Positions 26,027-39,302 of a stretch of 64,000 nucleotides of DNA are shown in pieces (positions within the stretch are counted from its first letter, which is position 1; every line of letters starts with the position of its first letter). The DNA is from Lingula anatina (Eukaryota > Brachiopoda > Lingulata > Lingulida > Lingulidae), in NCBI RefSeq assembly GCF_001039355.2, contig NW_019775494.1, forward strand, positions 69,939 to 133,938. Reading direction: 5' to 3'. The notes under the pieces are model-generated. The model ran no database searches. It was not told where the DNA came from and saw only the letters and a list, made by a program, of their open reading frames with translations. The translations under genes were made by a program, and so were the position numbers.

Positions 26027-26239
26027 TCAGGACGTTTCGACCTTGTCACAAGGTTTTTTTTTCAGGTGAAGTGATTTTGATTTGGCAACGTTGTAAAGTG
26101 ATGACGTTCTACGCGGGATGTCTCCCAGGGTCCGGGCCCACAGATGTGGTAGTTGGTATCTCCAGCCACCGAGCTTGGTGAGGGTGGGTTGGTCGAACCC
26201 CTCATGAATGGCCTCTTTCACTCCTCGTCTGAACCATAT
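26027..26239 (-). pseudogene. Penelope-like retroelement C-terminal fragment (GIY-YIG end)
   Basis: Read from 26239 down to the stop at 26024, the minus strand gives an open fragment containing WFRRGVKEAIH, then QPTLTKLGGWRYQLPHLW, then DIPRRT. From general knowledge this matches the C-terminal pattern of Penelope-like element proteins after the GIY-YIG endonuclease (RGVKEAIHIR...PTLNRDGGRYQLP). The frame is closed by a stop just upstream (26240-26242), and no reverse transcriptase or endonuclease core was found beside it, so it is a 5'-truncated dead copy. The 3' flank ends in a hammerhead-like hairpin and CGAAACGTC (26031-26068), as expected for this class. Another GIY-YIG or LINE-type retroelement is possible. 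Confidence 0.6.
26031..26068 (-). ncRNA. Degenerate hammerhead-ribozyme-like motif
   Basis: On the minus strand: CTGA, an A-rich stretch, a perfect 5-bp hairpin CCTTG-TGA-CAAGG (26041-26053), then CGAAACGTC. The order CTGA / stem II / GAAA / GTC is that of a hammerhead core. The invariant G of CTGANGA is replaced by A, so it is probably inactive. It overlaps the end of the Penelope-like fragment. Confidence 0.35.
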
Positions 26240-26727
26240 CTATTTTTTTCATTTTAAGTCACTTTTCAATCCCCACGTAGGGGAGGGGGTACTCTATATA
26301 GGGAAAGTCAATTATCTTTAGTGCAAGTGTCTATCAGTGCATTTTACCTTTCTGGGGTATGTCCTCCTTGGTTCGAATAATGGGATACTCTGACATCTCT
26401 GCTAAATGAGCCCATTATGCGATATACAAAAGAAAGATACAGGTGTTTATCATTTCAGATAAACCTAAATACAGTTCAAGTGAAATTAGACAGATGCCAC
26501 ATGCGGTAATGATGAAAACCAATGGAGCTGAATTTCAGATAAAAGAAGACAAATGATACTGAAGTGGCATTGTGACCGTGAAAGGCGCGAACAATCGGTT
26601 TCATTTGTACTGTGGTGAAAGATTAATAATTTGTTCATACAGTTGCCCATATCTTCGTGAAAAATGCATATAACATTGTCTATTTACTTTGTGACACTTA
26701 TTATTTCCCATTGATGAATTACACAAA

Positions 26728-26728
<1 letters not shown>

Positions 26729-26769
<41 letters not shown>
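26729..26769. repeat. (GT)n microsatellite
   Basis: Pure GT tract of about 20 units. Confidence 0.95.
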
Positions 26770-26771
<2 letters not shown>

Positions 26772-27581
26772 GGGGTACAGAATTTGGCAGTTGTTGTCGC
26801 ATGACATCTGTCTACTTTTTTATTTTTCGGCGACGTCACTATCAAGCACTAGGGGATATGACTTCTTTTAATTGGTTGAAAGTACCATTAAATGTTCTTA
26901 TCAACCAACCCTTACAGATTTTGTGCGATACATTAATCTCATTTAGACACGACGGAAGATGTTTTATCTTATTAATGGGCAACTGCACCATGTATCACAT
27001 ATTTTAATGTAATTACGTACATTTTTTGCAATAAAAGAATAAAAAAAAAAAAAAAGAAATACGATGGGTACGAGACATTCCGTTGGCGTGATCAATCGTT
27101 TGCACATAGCTAAAAGGCAATTATAAGTTCAGCATCAAATACAGTGTTCATAAAGTTACAATACATCAAAGTCGCCCAATGCAAGACTTACCACTTGGTT
27201 GTCATGTACCCTTTACCAGGGTGGCAGATATTATAGAGAAAATTACCAAAAGCAATATTGTGGAAACAAATAAGGAAAGTAAAATGACCTTCTATTTATC
27301 TAAAGGCATATCTGTAAATATGTCTTGTGTAAAAACAATCTGTGGCCATAGCAGAAGGAACATGTACTGTACTTGCCCCTAGGCCGCAAATGCAGTACAA
27401 GAAGAGCGGCTCAGGGAGCGTGATACCGTTGTACGTGTAAAGCCATCCTGATTCATCATTTTATTAACGTTTTTTTTTCTTTTTGCTTGGATATCGCGTT
27501 TGAAGAGAAAGCAGAGGTGCAAAAGACCACTGAGCAGAGCTGATGGAAATGCACAGAGAATTGTGATACATGTACGCCATT

Positions 27582-27590
27582 TCACACACA

Positions 27591-27659
<69 letters not shown>
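27582..27659. repeat. Compound (CA)n-(GA)n microsatellite
   Basis: CA tract (27582-27608) passing directly into a GA tract (to 27659), then GTTGTTGTTGTT. Confidence 0.95.
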
Positions 27660-27661
<2 letters not shown>

Positions 27662-29144
27662 GTTGTTGTTGTTTTCGACTCGTCTGGCACGTACCAGAAA
27701 GGTGCGTAAGATGCTAATATTCTTAATGGAGTTTTGATGCGTTGTCGGCAAACACACTTACGGCGGCCATACAGGAATCTCGGATATGCATTATTTCATT
27801 ATATTCGCTTTAATAGAATAGCAATTTCCCATCCATTGAGTGTTAACGTCCCCTGTTCATAAAGACTAGATTAAGGTTTTCCGCTTTAATACACTGATAT
27901 ACTGACTGGGTGCCCGTCTGTCTGTGCATTTGTTTGCTTTATTTCTGTTTTATTACCGTTGCTTAGGTACCAAAACATGTCTGACAGGAGCATTTCGTGA
28001 TCAGCCCCTTGTTTAAAACCCCGTTCTCTAAGCTGTTAGGAATAAGTATTGCTTTGAGAAAAATAAGTTTTTGTATCGATGGGAATAATGTGATCCTTTT
28101 GCTTTTTTACAAAAAAAAAAGAAAAAAAATTACTGAAGAAAGAACATCGGCAACGATCAAGGCATGATTGTGCATGTTCAGTCGCATCTAAAAAGACGTC
28201 TCTTGTTCAGAATTCTATTTTATTGTAGAATCAATGATCTTTGTAAAAAAACTAAAACTCACCCTGATATCTTTCTGATAAGATTTTGTTGAAAATAACA
28301 TGTAAAGATGATTTGAAAAAACAATCCAATCTGCACAAGACAAATACCTTAGCATGTTGCACTGGTAATTTTTTTATTTCCCACTACAATAGTGGAGCAT
28401 CTCGGGGCGCTTTTGAATTCTTTTTCGTCATCAGTAAAAACATCAATTTTCTTGTGAATATACCTGGTTTTTGAGACTTCTGAATCACGCAAATCCTCTC
28501 CCTGTTAACTTTAACGTTGCTATCATATAAAAGCCCCGATTACAGTTAATTTCAAGCTCTGAATACTCTGCAATCGCGCGCCCCAAAAGACCTGGACGTT
28601 GAAGTTCATGTATTTCCTACGGGAATGTGTGTTGGTCTCATGCTGTGGTCACAAAAGATGCTAATTATTTAAAAATGCCTTTGCAATTTTGTAGAAACAG
28701 AACGAAAGAAGTCTGAACTTATAAAGTATTACCAACGAGATTGAGAGTAGAGGTATGAATCTGTGCTTAGGCTGTGATCAAAAAGACGTTAATTACTTCG
28801 AATGCCTATTTCATAAAAAAAAAACAGCACGCTTTCACAGACAAAAGGGATTCTCAGTGGATTTCCTCTGCGTATGATATCTGCGCGACGAAGAATCGAA
28901 TAAGCGTTTTTTAGATTATTTCAAGGCAGAATGAAGATGAAAGACATATTGGATATTTTCAATGGGATTGTTAAGTGTCAGTTGCTTGAGCCCCCAGCGC
29001 TGTAATAGACGCAAAGCACGTGGGTCGTATGTTGTACTAGTATTCCCCTTGTTTTATAAAGGTCGCGTACAACCTTTATTTTTTCACAGTCGGGGTGTCT
29101 GACTTATCATTCCGACAGGCTTTTATTCTGAAGGGTATATTCTG

Positions 29145-29175
<31 letters not shown>

Positions 29176-29786
29176 GGTATGAAGTATGACCAAGAGGTGT
29201 ATTGACTCAGAGGATTCACCCATTTGATCAAACAAAAAGGCAAATTAATGCGTCTCTTCTCTCCCCATCTCTCTCTCTCTCTCTCTCTCTCTCTACCTCT
29301 CTCTATCTTTGTCTCTCAGTGTCAAAGGACTGTGCTGTTTCAGCCCATAAAATCATTAACTTGTCTAGCTTGAAATCAACAATTGTACTCCATAAATATT
29401 CTATCCTATCAATACCAATGCAAAGGCCAAGTTATTAATTGACGTTCTTTGTCTATGACTTAGTTTTTCTCCAAGGACCATTCGAGTAAATTTTTCATAC
29501 ATTTTTTTCTTTTCCGACATGTCTGCTCCATGGCGTATCAAGCACCTACGGTTTTTTCAAAAACTTATTGTTAGAAATTGTCCGCAAATCAAACGACCTC
29601 CTGTCATCATGAAAAAACAGTTGACGAACTTGTAGACGCTAACACATGTTGACAACATTGATTTCCTACTAACCACGTTTCATGCCATAGGCCCGGTAGA
29701 AACAAAATACAAGAAGACAAATCCTAAGAACGCTACGACAAATTTCTGAAATGAAGTTGTGTCTTTCTTCGGTTCTAAAGCTTCTT

Positions 29787-29787
29787 A

Positions 29788-29835
<48 letters not shown>

Positions 29836-29836
29836 T
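29787..29836. repeat. (TTA)n microsatellite
   Basis: Pure trinucleotide tract of about 16 units. Confidence 0.95.
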
Positions 29837-32350
29837 CAAATACAAGAACGTTATATAGTAAACTGTTGAGCAACCTTTTTGTTGTTGTTTCGAAGTTCGC
29901 AAAAAAGGTACACTGATACACTGCATGACCAAGCCATCGTATAAAATCTTAAGGCCAAGGATACAATCCGCCCGAACAAAGAACGCAAAACATATGACAA
30001 GTAATTGAAAATTTGATCATTTATTTCTTTCAGTTATGTGTCATTTTATATTGTCCGGACAAAGATTGAATCTGAAAGGAAATCGCTTGGACAAGCAATG
30101 GAAAGCCTTAAATGGCTCCTATTACAAAGCTGTTTGAAAAGAGGGAATATTCGAGGGACGTGTGGAGAGTGCAGAACAGATAACCTGCAATATCCAAACA
30201 ATTGCATGTCAAAACAAGTCGGCGACCTTTCCGCGGATAACTCGGCTAGACAGATCTTTTTTGTAACCTTAGTAACTACGTTATCAAATGTGAAATTCCC
30301 AGAAATCATAGAGTATAAATGTTCGCACTGATGCAGCTACAGTAGGATACTGACACAAATATTGTTGCAATTTGGATGCCTATAGGGTCTCACAAATTCC
30401 AAAAATCTTTTTGTTTTTGTATTATTAGCAAAGGTCGTACGTTTAGTCCTAGGTAAAGAGGACCCGAATTTATTTTATAAATGCCGTTTGTTTGTAATTC
30501 TAGTTCAAATATAATAATAGAATTATTATTATAATAGAACCTCCAGTTGCTGTTTGTCTTTTCATTTTTCATGTTCAAAAGAATTAAATGGATAACTTTT
30601 ATTTGTTATAAAATGATGCCTGATTCAGGTTTCCCCTAAAAGCTATTAACGCCATGACATTCACTGTATGTCTTTAAACTGAACAAATCGGTTATCGGAG
30701 AGCGTGTATTAGATTACTGACTTGCATTGGCAATGCAAACACCATATTTGCAACAGAAGATTACGCCTACGTCACTATCCAGTAATTGGAACCGGTTGTT
30801 TGTGAAATAAGGTTGTTGTATTTGGAAGTTAAAGATCAAGACAAGGGTGTCGACCGAACCACTCTTGTCCTTTTAACAATTACCTTATTATTCATTGAAT
30901 TGGAAGGGACTTCTTGCCAACTAAAACTTGACTTTAGATACACAATGACCAAACGAGAGGGATAAGAACGGTTGATGCATATATTCTACAAAACATATAA
31001 ATGCCACTTTTATCAAATTGGGAGCTGTGTTACAGTGTGTTACAGGGTTGCGCGTGCGTCCTTTGTGCTTTAGAATGAGGGGGATTCAGTAGCAGACTTA
31101 GTTTTTCTTCGAGGTATTTCACCCTTCAAAATGTACAGAAATTTTCTATGAATCAGATAGTTTAGGGAACCTGCACTCAAGACCCTTCTGTGGACAACAA
31201 ATGGGTTGTCACTGACTGTGTCATGAAGCATTGGCGGAACTGTAACTCATTATTTTCCAGAAGACTGCATGCTTTTTCTCGACATCAGGCACGTTTCGCA
31301 AAAAAAAAAAAAAAAAAAAATCTTAAGTCAGTGTGCGGCTAAAATGTTAATCTTTAAGATTTGGTTTGGCAAAGTTGTGTTTCACAAAAAAAAAAAAAAA
31401 AAAAAAATCTGGAAAGCCGCCTCTAATTTAATTTGTCTAACATTTTCGCAGCTAGATACAAAATTTTAGCCTCCTCGGTAGCTGCCGAATCTAAGTTTAA
31501 ACAACTGAAATTGAGTAAATGGCTACATAATCAACAAAACTTCTGAAATTATACACCTTCAGGAAATTCTGTTATACCATCATTGAGTGTTTATGAAGAT
31601 TTGTAAAAGATTATAAAAAAAACAACAAAATGCGACATCGATATCGCTACGTTTGTTTTTACTTTTGACCGCAAGATGTCCCATGGCAGCGCTCCGAAAT
31701 GATTCTATATTTCGCCGCTAACCTGATAATGGCTCGAATTTTATCAAAATTAAACTATCCACATAAACGCAAAAGCAAGTTTTCTAAATATTTTGTCGAG
31801 TGTCTCATTTTATTGCAAATAAATTATCATTTATGATAGAAAGGCGCCATGAGCTGGCATATTTTGCAAAATTGCCCACTTACTTTTGAGTTCCTCGAGC
31901 GCATGAGGTAAGAAGACTCCTATCGGTAGAAGGCAAAGAAATACAAGAATCAAATGATAGAGCATGCGCATTAAATGGGTTTTTATGCATTATCAATAAA
32001 CATAACTGTGCAATTGACAAAGTCTGCCGCCGTTTACCGTCTTGTTGTTTTGATTCACTGTGCTTTAAGTTGTCATTTGAAAAAAGCATATTGGATAAAA
32101 TTTGATTTAATGTATTTGTTTAAAGGTACATACGAACCGAGCATCGGTGGAGCGTGGATTCCCAGTAACACATGTAAACCACTTCGACTAGATTCTTATA
32201 TGACTCAAATAAATTCGACATGCCAAGGGATAAACTGAATAGATCACTCGATCGGCCATAAAATACCTTTAGACTGCTCCTTTCTTTAAATTTTTGCTTG
32301 TAAATTTAACCTACTTTCGTGACCTACTTTCCTGCCCCCTTGACATACAG

Positions 32351-32506
32351 CATAGAATGCCTGCAGAAAAATCTGTTCAAACATCATTTTCGGGTAAAAT
32401 TAAACGATGCCTTATGGTAATTCTCTTAGTTATACTACTTGAAACTATATGCTGGCATTTGGTTGGTTTTTGTGACAAAAAATCGACTTTGTATGCATCT
32501 TTAGAG
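32351..32506 (+). CDS. Candidate first coding exon, type II membrane protein
   Basis: No family recognised. A strong acceptor (pyrimidine tract TTTCCTGCCCCCTT, then CAG at 32348-32350) opens an exon in which ATG comes seven bases later (32357, A at -3). Exactly 50 codons follow to a strong donor GAG|GTAAGG (gt at 32507), phase 0. The peptide has a short basic cytoplasmic-type tail (GKIKR at 13-17), one hydrophobic segment (about residues 18-38) and then a polar stretch. That layout is typical of type II Golgi proteins such as glycosyl- or sulfotransferases. Phase 0 rules out direct splicing to the phase-1 PLC exon. No downstream partner exon was identified, so the call rests on splice signals and topology only. 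Confidence 0.33.
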
Positions 32507-34615
32507 GTAAGGACTTTGCTCAATACAGTCTGTATTTTGCCTATTTTAAAGGTATTTCCCTTTGTACCAGTTTATAATACGGTCATGTCACCCCAAGGGA
32601 ATCCAGACCCCTCCTCACTATGAAAGATAAAATACTTCACGAGGCAAAGTAATCGTGTTGTTACCCTATGGTTTGAAAAAAAGTAGAAACCCTTGATGTT
32701 TCACGACAAGTAACCAGTAGGATTTTTAATTTTGATGTCTGTGTTTTGACTGACAGATCTGATTTTCGAAAGCGAGGCAATGTTTGTCAACAATGGAGAG
32801 TACATGTAAGCTATCAAAAATTGGATTTTAATTGTTTTTATAAAGTTTATGGAGTATGAAGCATCTAAAGACAATAAATATAATACAAATTATTTCTTTT
32901 ATAACGATTTCCATTATTATACATTTTAATGTACGTCAAAAGTATATAACAACATTAAGTACTTGCCACAATATTTAAATGATAAAACTTTTTTTTTAAG
33001 TTTAAAGAATTCAATTATTAAAAATTGTAAAAAGGTTAGTTATGAAATGGTGTTATCAAAGGAGTTTCTTATTTTTTATGCGGTTCAAACTGATGGATAA
33101 GATCGTACCATACACGTATCTTAACAGTTAGGATCGGTGTAATTGATGCCTAGTTCTCTCCCTGCCTAAACCTTGTCGTTCTCGTGTAACATATTGAAAA
33201 TCACAAATAGAAGTACATATACTCTAGCGATTTCACACCATGCAAAGATGTCTCTCGCTCCCAGTCGGATTTTTCCTTCCCCTTGATAATCGCGTGCCGT
33301 GAAACCACATTTGAAGAACTGAAAATCACACCGCGTGCTGCAAAACCACAACCAAAAGGTCTGAAGATCCAACAAAACGCAAAGGCTTTCTTCTTCTTTT
33401 TCACTCTTGCAATTTTACTTTGTATCCTGTTCCTTTCACTCTTACAATTTTATCAAGTATCATGTTCCTTTCCATAAACATGGGTTAACTTTTTTTTTTA
33501 CATTAGTTTCTCGCATAACATGGGTTAACATGTCATGTGGAGGCGAGCAGGGACACAGAGCAAACATCGTTTCCATGCAAATTGTTTTCAGGGCACCTCC
33601 AAACCAGACACTTTGACATGGGTGGGGTCGGAGGGCTCGATCGAACCACTCGTTCGGTCGGTAAAAAGGTCTCTTTTGAATAAGAAATTGATCTAGCTTC
33701 TATTAAAAACAAGTTTCGCGGTTGATATTGCTGAGAAGTGGTTCCTCATATCGGGGGCAGAGAAAGAGAGTCGTGACCAACCAGCTAAACTCTTATCTAA
33801 CCTAAAACCATGTTATTTAACCAACGGCACGGAAATTTATTTTAATCTTCCAGTTTTTACCTGTTGACTGCAATTAAAATAGAAAATTTTGATTTATTAT
33901 AACGTTATGATTTTATGTGAATGTTAGAGCACCAATTTAGTCCTGTAAATCAAGACTTAATGAAACTACCGAATAACTGAAACTATAACAGAAAACGTAT
34001 GTAAGAAGAAGCTTAAATCTGCAACTTAAATATACTGACGTATGTTTTGACATAAAAACTTCAGCATTCTATTGGTTTCGTGCTTGACAATACGCACAAT
34101 GAAGCGGATGGGTTTCGTTAAAAGTCAATCTTCTTTCAGTTAAGAATCATATTACCAACTATTAAGGCTAGTTGGTATAATTTGATTCCGTTTTTCTCAA
34201 TAACATGCTACAGTAAGAATTACTAGTTTCTTGTCTGTTTGCATGTCATAGTCTGGCCTGACTCTAAGGATATGAGCTCAAGGACGAAGGAAAATTCGTT
34301 CAAAACGGCACAAGTATAAGGAACCTGCCACGAGGCATCGAATGTGAATAGACAATATGTAATATTGAAAAATAGTTCTTGGTATGTATTCTGACAGGTC
34401 GATTACAGCTGGAATTGAAACGGCACCATCCATCTAGGTAGCCTCACTGGGTGAGATATTCGGCCAATTCGCCCATGGAGATGATTGATGAGGATATTAA
34501 AGCGATTACGGTGATCTTCATATTTATTTATTCATCTTTTTCTCTTCCCCCACCCACCATCCCATCCCTTCTCTCATCTTCCTTGCTTCTCTACCCATTC
34601 CTTCCTCTTTTTCAT

Positions 34616-34616
<1 letters not shown>

Positions 34617-34694
<78 letters not shown>
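34617..34694. repeat. Compound (CT)n-(CA)n microsatellite
   Basis: CT tract of about 22 units followed by CA tract of about 16 units. Confidence 0.95.
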
Positions 34695-34698
<4 letters not shown>

Positions 34699-35728
34699 TA
34701 TTGGCATGTAATCTAAATCAGAATCAATCGTTTTGAACTGAAACATATTTTTCTCTCGGAAATTAATGTGATCTATTTCCCCCACACAGATTGCACGCCG
34801 CTATCACTGTTGTGATCTATCGAACCAAAACCAAGATTAATCTCCGACTTTGCAGGGTCATGCAACAGGCGTTCATTGACCCTTTTAACGCTTTACGGTT
34901 TCATTGCTGAGAAGTCCAAGTTACCCTTGCACATTTTCGAAATCCTGACCCTGCTGTTGGCTGTCTGGTGTGGATAATTTCCGCCGCATATTACGATAAG
35001 ATTCCACCCAATGACATTCAATTGATTAGAAGATGCGAATAAATGGAAAATTTTTTGTTGTTCTTGTAGCATTTTTGATTTTTCCCCTTTTTTCTGTGTG
35101 AGCGTCCTCTCAAAAAATATGCCACAGGCATAAATTCCCAATTAATAGCACATAATGTGGCTAAATCTACGGCTGGCGGTTTACTTCAGGAAGCCTTAAA
35201 TGTTCTATAGACAGCTGGCTTTTGAGGATGAGACTTTTTTATGGTCATTAATTCAGGAGCCAAAAATGACAAACAGCAAACAGACAGCAAAAAAGAAAAA
35301 TGGGAGGTAAAAAAGCATTTTATTTATCCTTGTTGCAAAAAGAGTTTAATTTAACATAAGAGTTTAATTTAACAAGAGCGAACGCAGCACAAGCTGCAAC
35401 TGTCACAGTGGCTGCTTGTTTATCCAGGCTCATCTAACACAATCTGTCCAGTGGAAACACAATGAGCACAACCGTCCAGAAAAGAACACCTAACACATTC
35501 ATGCTAGAGGGGAGAACAGTACATCCACATAATCATTCTAATGCTTTAGATTATGATTTTCATTTAACACTATGGCATTAATACCATTTCAAATAAGTAA
35601 ATGATAAGACAAACCAGCAAAGAATGTACTGTGGTATATTTCAATGTTAAATATCTTAAAATGACAATCAATATCTTACTAGAAAAATATCTTTTTTAGT
35701 TCAATTAAGTGGTTTTTGTGATTGATCA

Positions 35729-35779
<51 letters not shown>
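35729..35779. repeat. (TTA)n microsatellite
   Basis: Pure trinucleotide tract of about 16 units. Confidence 0.95.
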
Positions 35780-35780
<1 letters not shown>

Positions 35781-37096
35781 AAAAAATTGTGTTCTTCCTT
35801 TTGTCATTGTTTATTTATCAATGCAATTTAGCATTTCTATAAAATAGAGCAGCGGTCATCAAACTCACTCAGAATACCAAACCCATTTGCCTGTAGCGCC
35901 TCGCATATTCGGGTGAGCAATATTAAAACTGTCTTATATCGATAAGAAACAATAAAACAATGCACACTTGACGATAACAGCATACAAACTACACGCTACT
36001 GTGCAACACACTCATAAGGATGACTTTCTACCAAATAAAAAGGTAATTTGCATAACCAACCAAGGAAAGGTCTGGACCTTTAATAGAGCACTGGGCCCAT
36101 TTACAAAATGTAAGAAGGGAAAAAAGCTTAAATCTGCAACTTAAAATCTGCTACTAGTAGGTTGTGTCGCGGGTAAGATGACGTTATTATAACGTTATTA
36201 TGTCCAAGTACCAGTCAAACAAGGTTTGCAAACGAGTTATCAGTCTTCTGGGACACGTGAGAAATCTTCAAAGAAATAAAGAAGTTGGCAGGGAATTAAC
36301 GAGGAAGCTCGAGGCTCATCCTCGTCAGTCGAGCCTGTAGGCAGAGATGTGTGCGCACTCAAAGGCACCGCCATCATGGTCAGGAAGTTCTCTCCTTTCA
36401 AATTAAAGGCTATTAGTTCCATAAGAAATAAAAATTACCGATAGAGCGTTTTCTCTATGCCACACAGCCCAATTGTAATTGTCCTCAATATTACGCTTAA
36501 ACATAGTCTTCAAATTAACTTCTGTGCCGAGGATGTTAAGATAATTAAACCACACACCTCCTACATGCGCTAGTAGATTGAAGGAACTTGAATGAAGAAA
36601 TTTAGAGCCGCTAACCCACACTATTTGCTATAACTCAGTGAATGTATACACATCCAATTGCCTAACCAGTAAAGGTGTTTTAAGTCCATTTTACTGGCCG
36701 CAATTAGGCCTACATATGAAGTGACAATGAAAAATGCAATAAATCGATTCTTGGTATTTCACGCCATTTGGAACACCCACACGTCCTGGTGTCACCAGTT
36801 ACAACAGGCTTCGATCTGTGTGACGTGCTGAGAAAATGAAATTTTTCATAGCCAGCTCGAAACGATATCACACCTTCTTCATAATTACTTTCTTTGATCA
36901 GCAGAGCGTACTCGATAGACTTTTTATGCCGCCCTGGATTTTTAGCTAAACGGGATGAAAGTAATGACGCCGTTTTGGCTTTCTCGAAAAGATGAATGAC
37001 TCGTCGAAAACCAAAACATAAACGCAGTTATCGGGAGTATCGTTTAGTAGGACTAAATGAAAAAATGTATTCATTCTTGGTCAGCGTGAACAATCG

Positions 37097-37103
37097 CACA
37101 CAC

Positions 37104-37161
<58 letters not shown>
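37097..37161. repeat. Compound (CA)n-(GA)n microsatellite
   Basis: CA tract with one CACG interruption passing into a GA tract. Confidence 0.95.
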
Positions 37162-37343
37162 GATAACGGCACAATGCAGTATGCAAAATTTATCGAGAAT
37201 CATATCGCCATATCCTCAGTTATTATGTACATGTACTGTCACTTTTCCGAACGAAGTTAGTACGTGATTAATACACTTCAATTACATTTTATTCATTTAT
37301 TTATTTATTATATTTATTTAGAGGGGATTAAATTTCGATATCC

Positions 37344-37344
37344 N
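37344..37344. other. Single unresolved base (N)
   Basis: Isolated N, probably a contig-join placeholder or an ambiguous base. Confidence 0.8.
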
Positions 37345-38330
37345 TAAGCTCCTAGGGTTAATAATACATATTATTTTAAAATGCAAGTTATGGTATCACT
37401 TGGGAATTCGACGGCTAATACTCAGTTATGTTTCAAAAATTTTCTTATTCCACTTAAATGTACAATAAATTTCCATTTTCGTACTTTGCAGATGCATAGA
37501 ATAAACTTGAGTTTTTGCCCTGCTTTTTAGAATTGCAGGATAAGGCCTTACAGACAAATATGGTAGAGGAATGAAATCATTACGCAAAAGAAACAGCCGA
37601 ATGCATGCTTATTTCTTTAGATGCTACTTACAGGTGCTAACTGTTGGTTTACATTCTTTAATATTTAAACGCTTTCAGGGTCCAAAGGATAAAAGTTGTT
37701 ACATGTGCAGTACTGGACGGTTCTATATTTCGGCGGTATGGTCTTTCAGTATCAAAACTGTATTTGTGTATAGTTCATTTCTACTTCAGTGCCGTCTTTA
37801 TGACACATCGTTTTTGTTCGTTTGAAGAAGCAATTTGTCCTGATCGTCACGCGAACTGCTTTTTTGTCGTTGTTATTGTTCCTGTGGTTGAAATTATAGG
37901 TCACTCTGTCTGAACATAGACATTACAAGAAACTTTAATAGGATATATATCAAAGTTAAACTAACTCAAACATTCCCCAAGGCGGAGGTTTAATTACAGC
38001 ATGATATGAACTTACACTGTAAAACAATCATTGAAACTCGAAATGTGTTTTTCTTCGTCGATTCATTATAGCACTACCTTATCTTTTAAAACTGATTGAT
38101 TTTTCTTGATTATTTAAATGACCAAATCAAAAGAAAAGTGTCAAAACACTTGTTTTCATCCATTTTCCGCTTAAGATTCACATATTTCAATAATGCCAGA
38201 AAGCTACAATAAGGAAAATGAATTCTTTCAAAACATACAGTAGGTCTGAAATCTTTAAAATCTTTGTCCTAACAGGATCCCGTTCACTGATAAAAAAACA
38301 AGTGCATTTCCGCGGTTAGCACGGTTAGTA

Positions 38331-38656
38331 ATGGGCGTAACGCGATCTAACGGGCCTCAGTCTACTTATCCAGTCGATTATCGAGCCATCCAATCTGTGT
38401 TAAAGATTCCGTCGCCAACATTGCCCCGACCTATGAAGAGACATACAAATATTGACAGTACGCTTGGCAGGGTCGCCTCGCCGCATTATGAAGTGTATCA
38501 GTGAATTACATACCTATACCGTCAGATAAGGATTATCAGCATGTCAAATTTTTATTGAAATTACTCTTCGTCGACCGGAAAGGGATTAAGTCGGACGGTC
38601 CTGGATACCACTGCAGTAGATAGGCCTATACGCTGCTTCGATAACTCACTTGTACG
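38331..38656 (+). other. Candidate leader exon of the PLC gene, with a 57-codon upstream ORF
   Basis: A comparatively GC-rich block ends in a consensus donor ACG|GTAAGTGTA (exon end 38656). It contains a 57-codon open frame (38331-38504) whose product has a protein-like polar composition, with proline-rich IPSPTLPRP and a tyrosine-rich end, but matches nothing I recognise. No donor interrupts the frame convincingly, so it reads more like an upstream ORF in an untranslated leader than a coding exon. The best acceptor downstream is at 40605-40611, which would join it to the exon carrying PLC start A. Confidence 0.3.
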
Positions 38657-39302
38657 GTAAGTGTATGCATTCAGATCACACTCTATATTTGTTATGTTAT
38701 GCTTTAATGACTGTTCTTTTGTTAGGATGACAGACATTATAAGTTACTGTGCTTGACACTAATGAATGGACACAATGAATCTAAGGCCCATTCTACATCT
38801 CTGCAAAAAATGTACCGATACAGAATGTATCGCTAAAGTAAGCTTGTTTTGGTGTGCAAAAGGACGAAAGAAGTTTGGCTTGAAGTACTTAGGCGAGTCT
38901 TAGAGTAGTTGGTTACATAGTCCTTCGTATTGTGAGAACATTGAAAGCTCTTTTAATGGGACAAGCTCAATACGGCACACAATGTATTACGTCAAGTCAT
39001 TCCCGGGGTATTCAGCAAGCATGAGATGGGGTTAAATAGGTCGTCTTTTTTCTTACTGGAAAAATACTAGTGTTGGGTGTTGAGGACATTAAACGATATT
39101 GATATATACAAAAGCATAGTCTACACTGCAATCTGCCCTTGGGATAAAACTAGGACCCATCAAAGTCCGATAAAGTGTTAAATTATCTACAGTTATATCT
39201 TAATTTTACATAGTAACTTAAGCTAGTAAACACATACAGTACTATTACTCGTACATACATCCCCCACCTTTTCCTTTCCCTACATCACTCTTTGACCTCA
39301 TT

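Larger units (their letters stand above)
22221..32350. other. Intergenic stretch
   Basis: No gene recognised. It holds the palindromic AAT/ATT tract (24660-24761), a MITE family 1 copy (25592-25761), a Penelope-like remnant (26027-26239), an AATAAA plus poly-A tract (27030-27056), several GT/GA/CT/TTA microsatellites and two poly-A runs (about 31300-31320 and 31386-31408). The 97-codon open frame at 30038-30331 has a preceding acceptor-like tract but no recognisable motif. Confidence 0.55.
32507..38290. other. Non-coding stretch
   Basis: No further exon recognised. It contains CT/CA (34617-34694), TTA (35729-35779) and CA/GA (37097-37161) microsatellites, one N (37344) and a short dispersed repeat shared between about 34008 and 36124. 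Confidence 0.5.

Noticed and set aside
27379-27757. Frames of about 100 codons with Ser-Leu repeats
   Set aside because: Translation of the CA/GA microsatellite on the minus strand.
30038-30331. 97-codon plus-strand frame after an acceptor-like TTTCTTTCAG
   Set aside because: No recognisable domain, no matching donor, and cysteines not arranged in a known motif; left uncalled.
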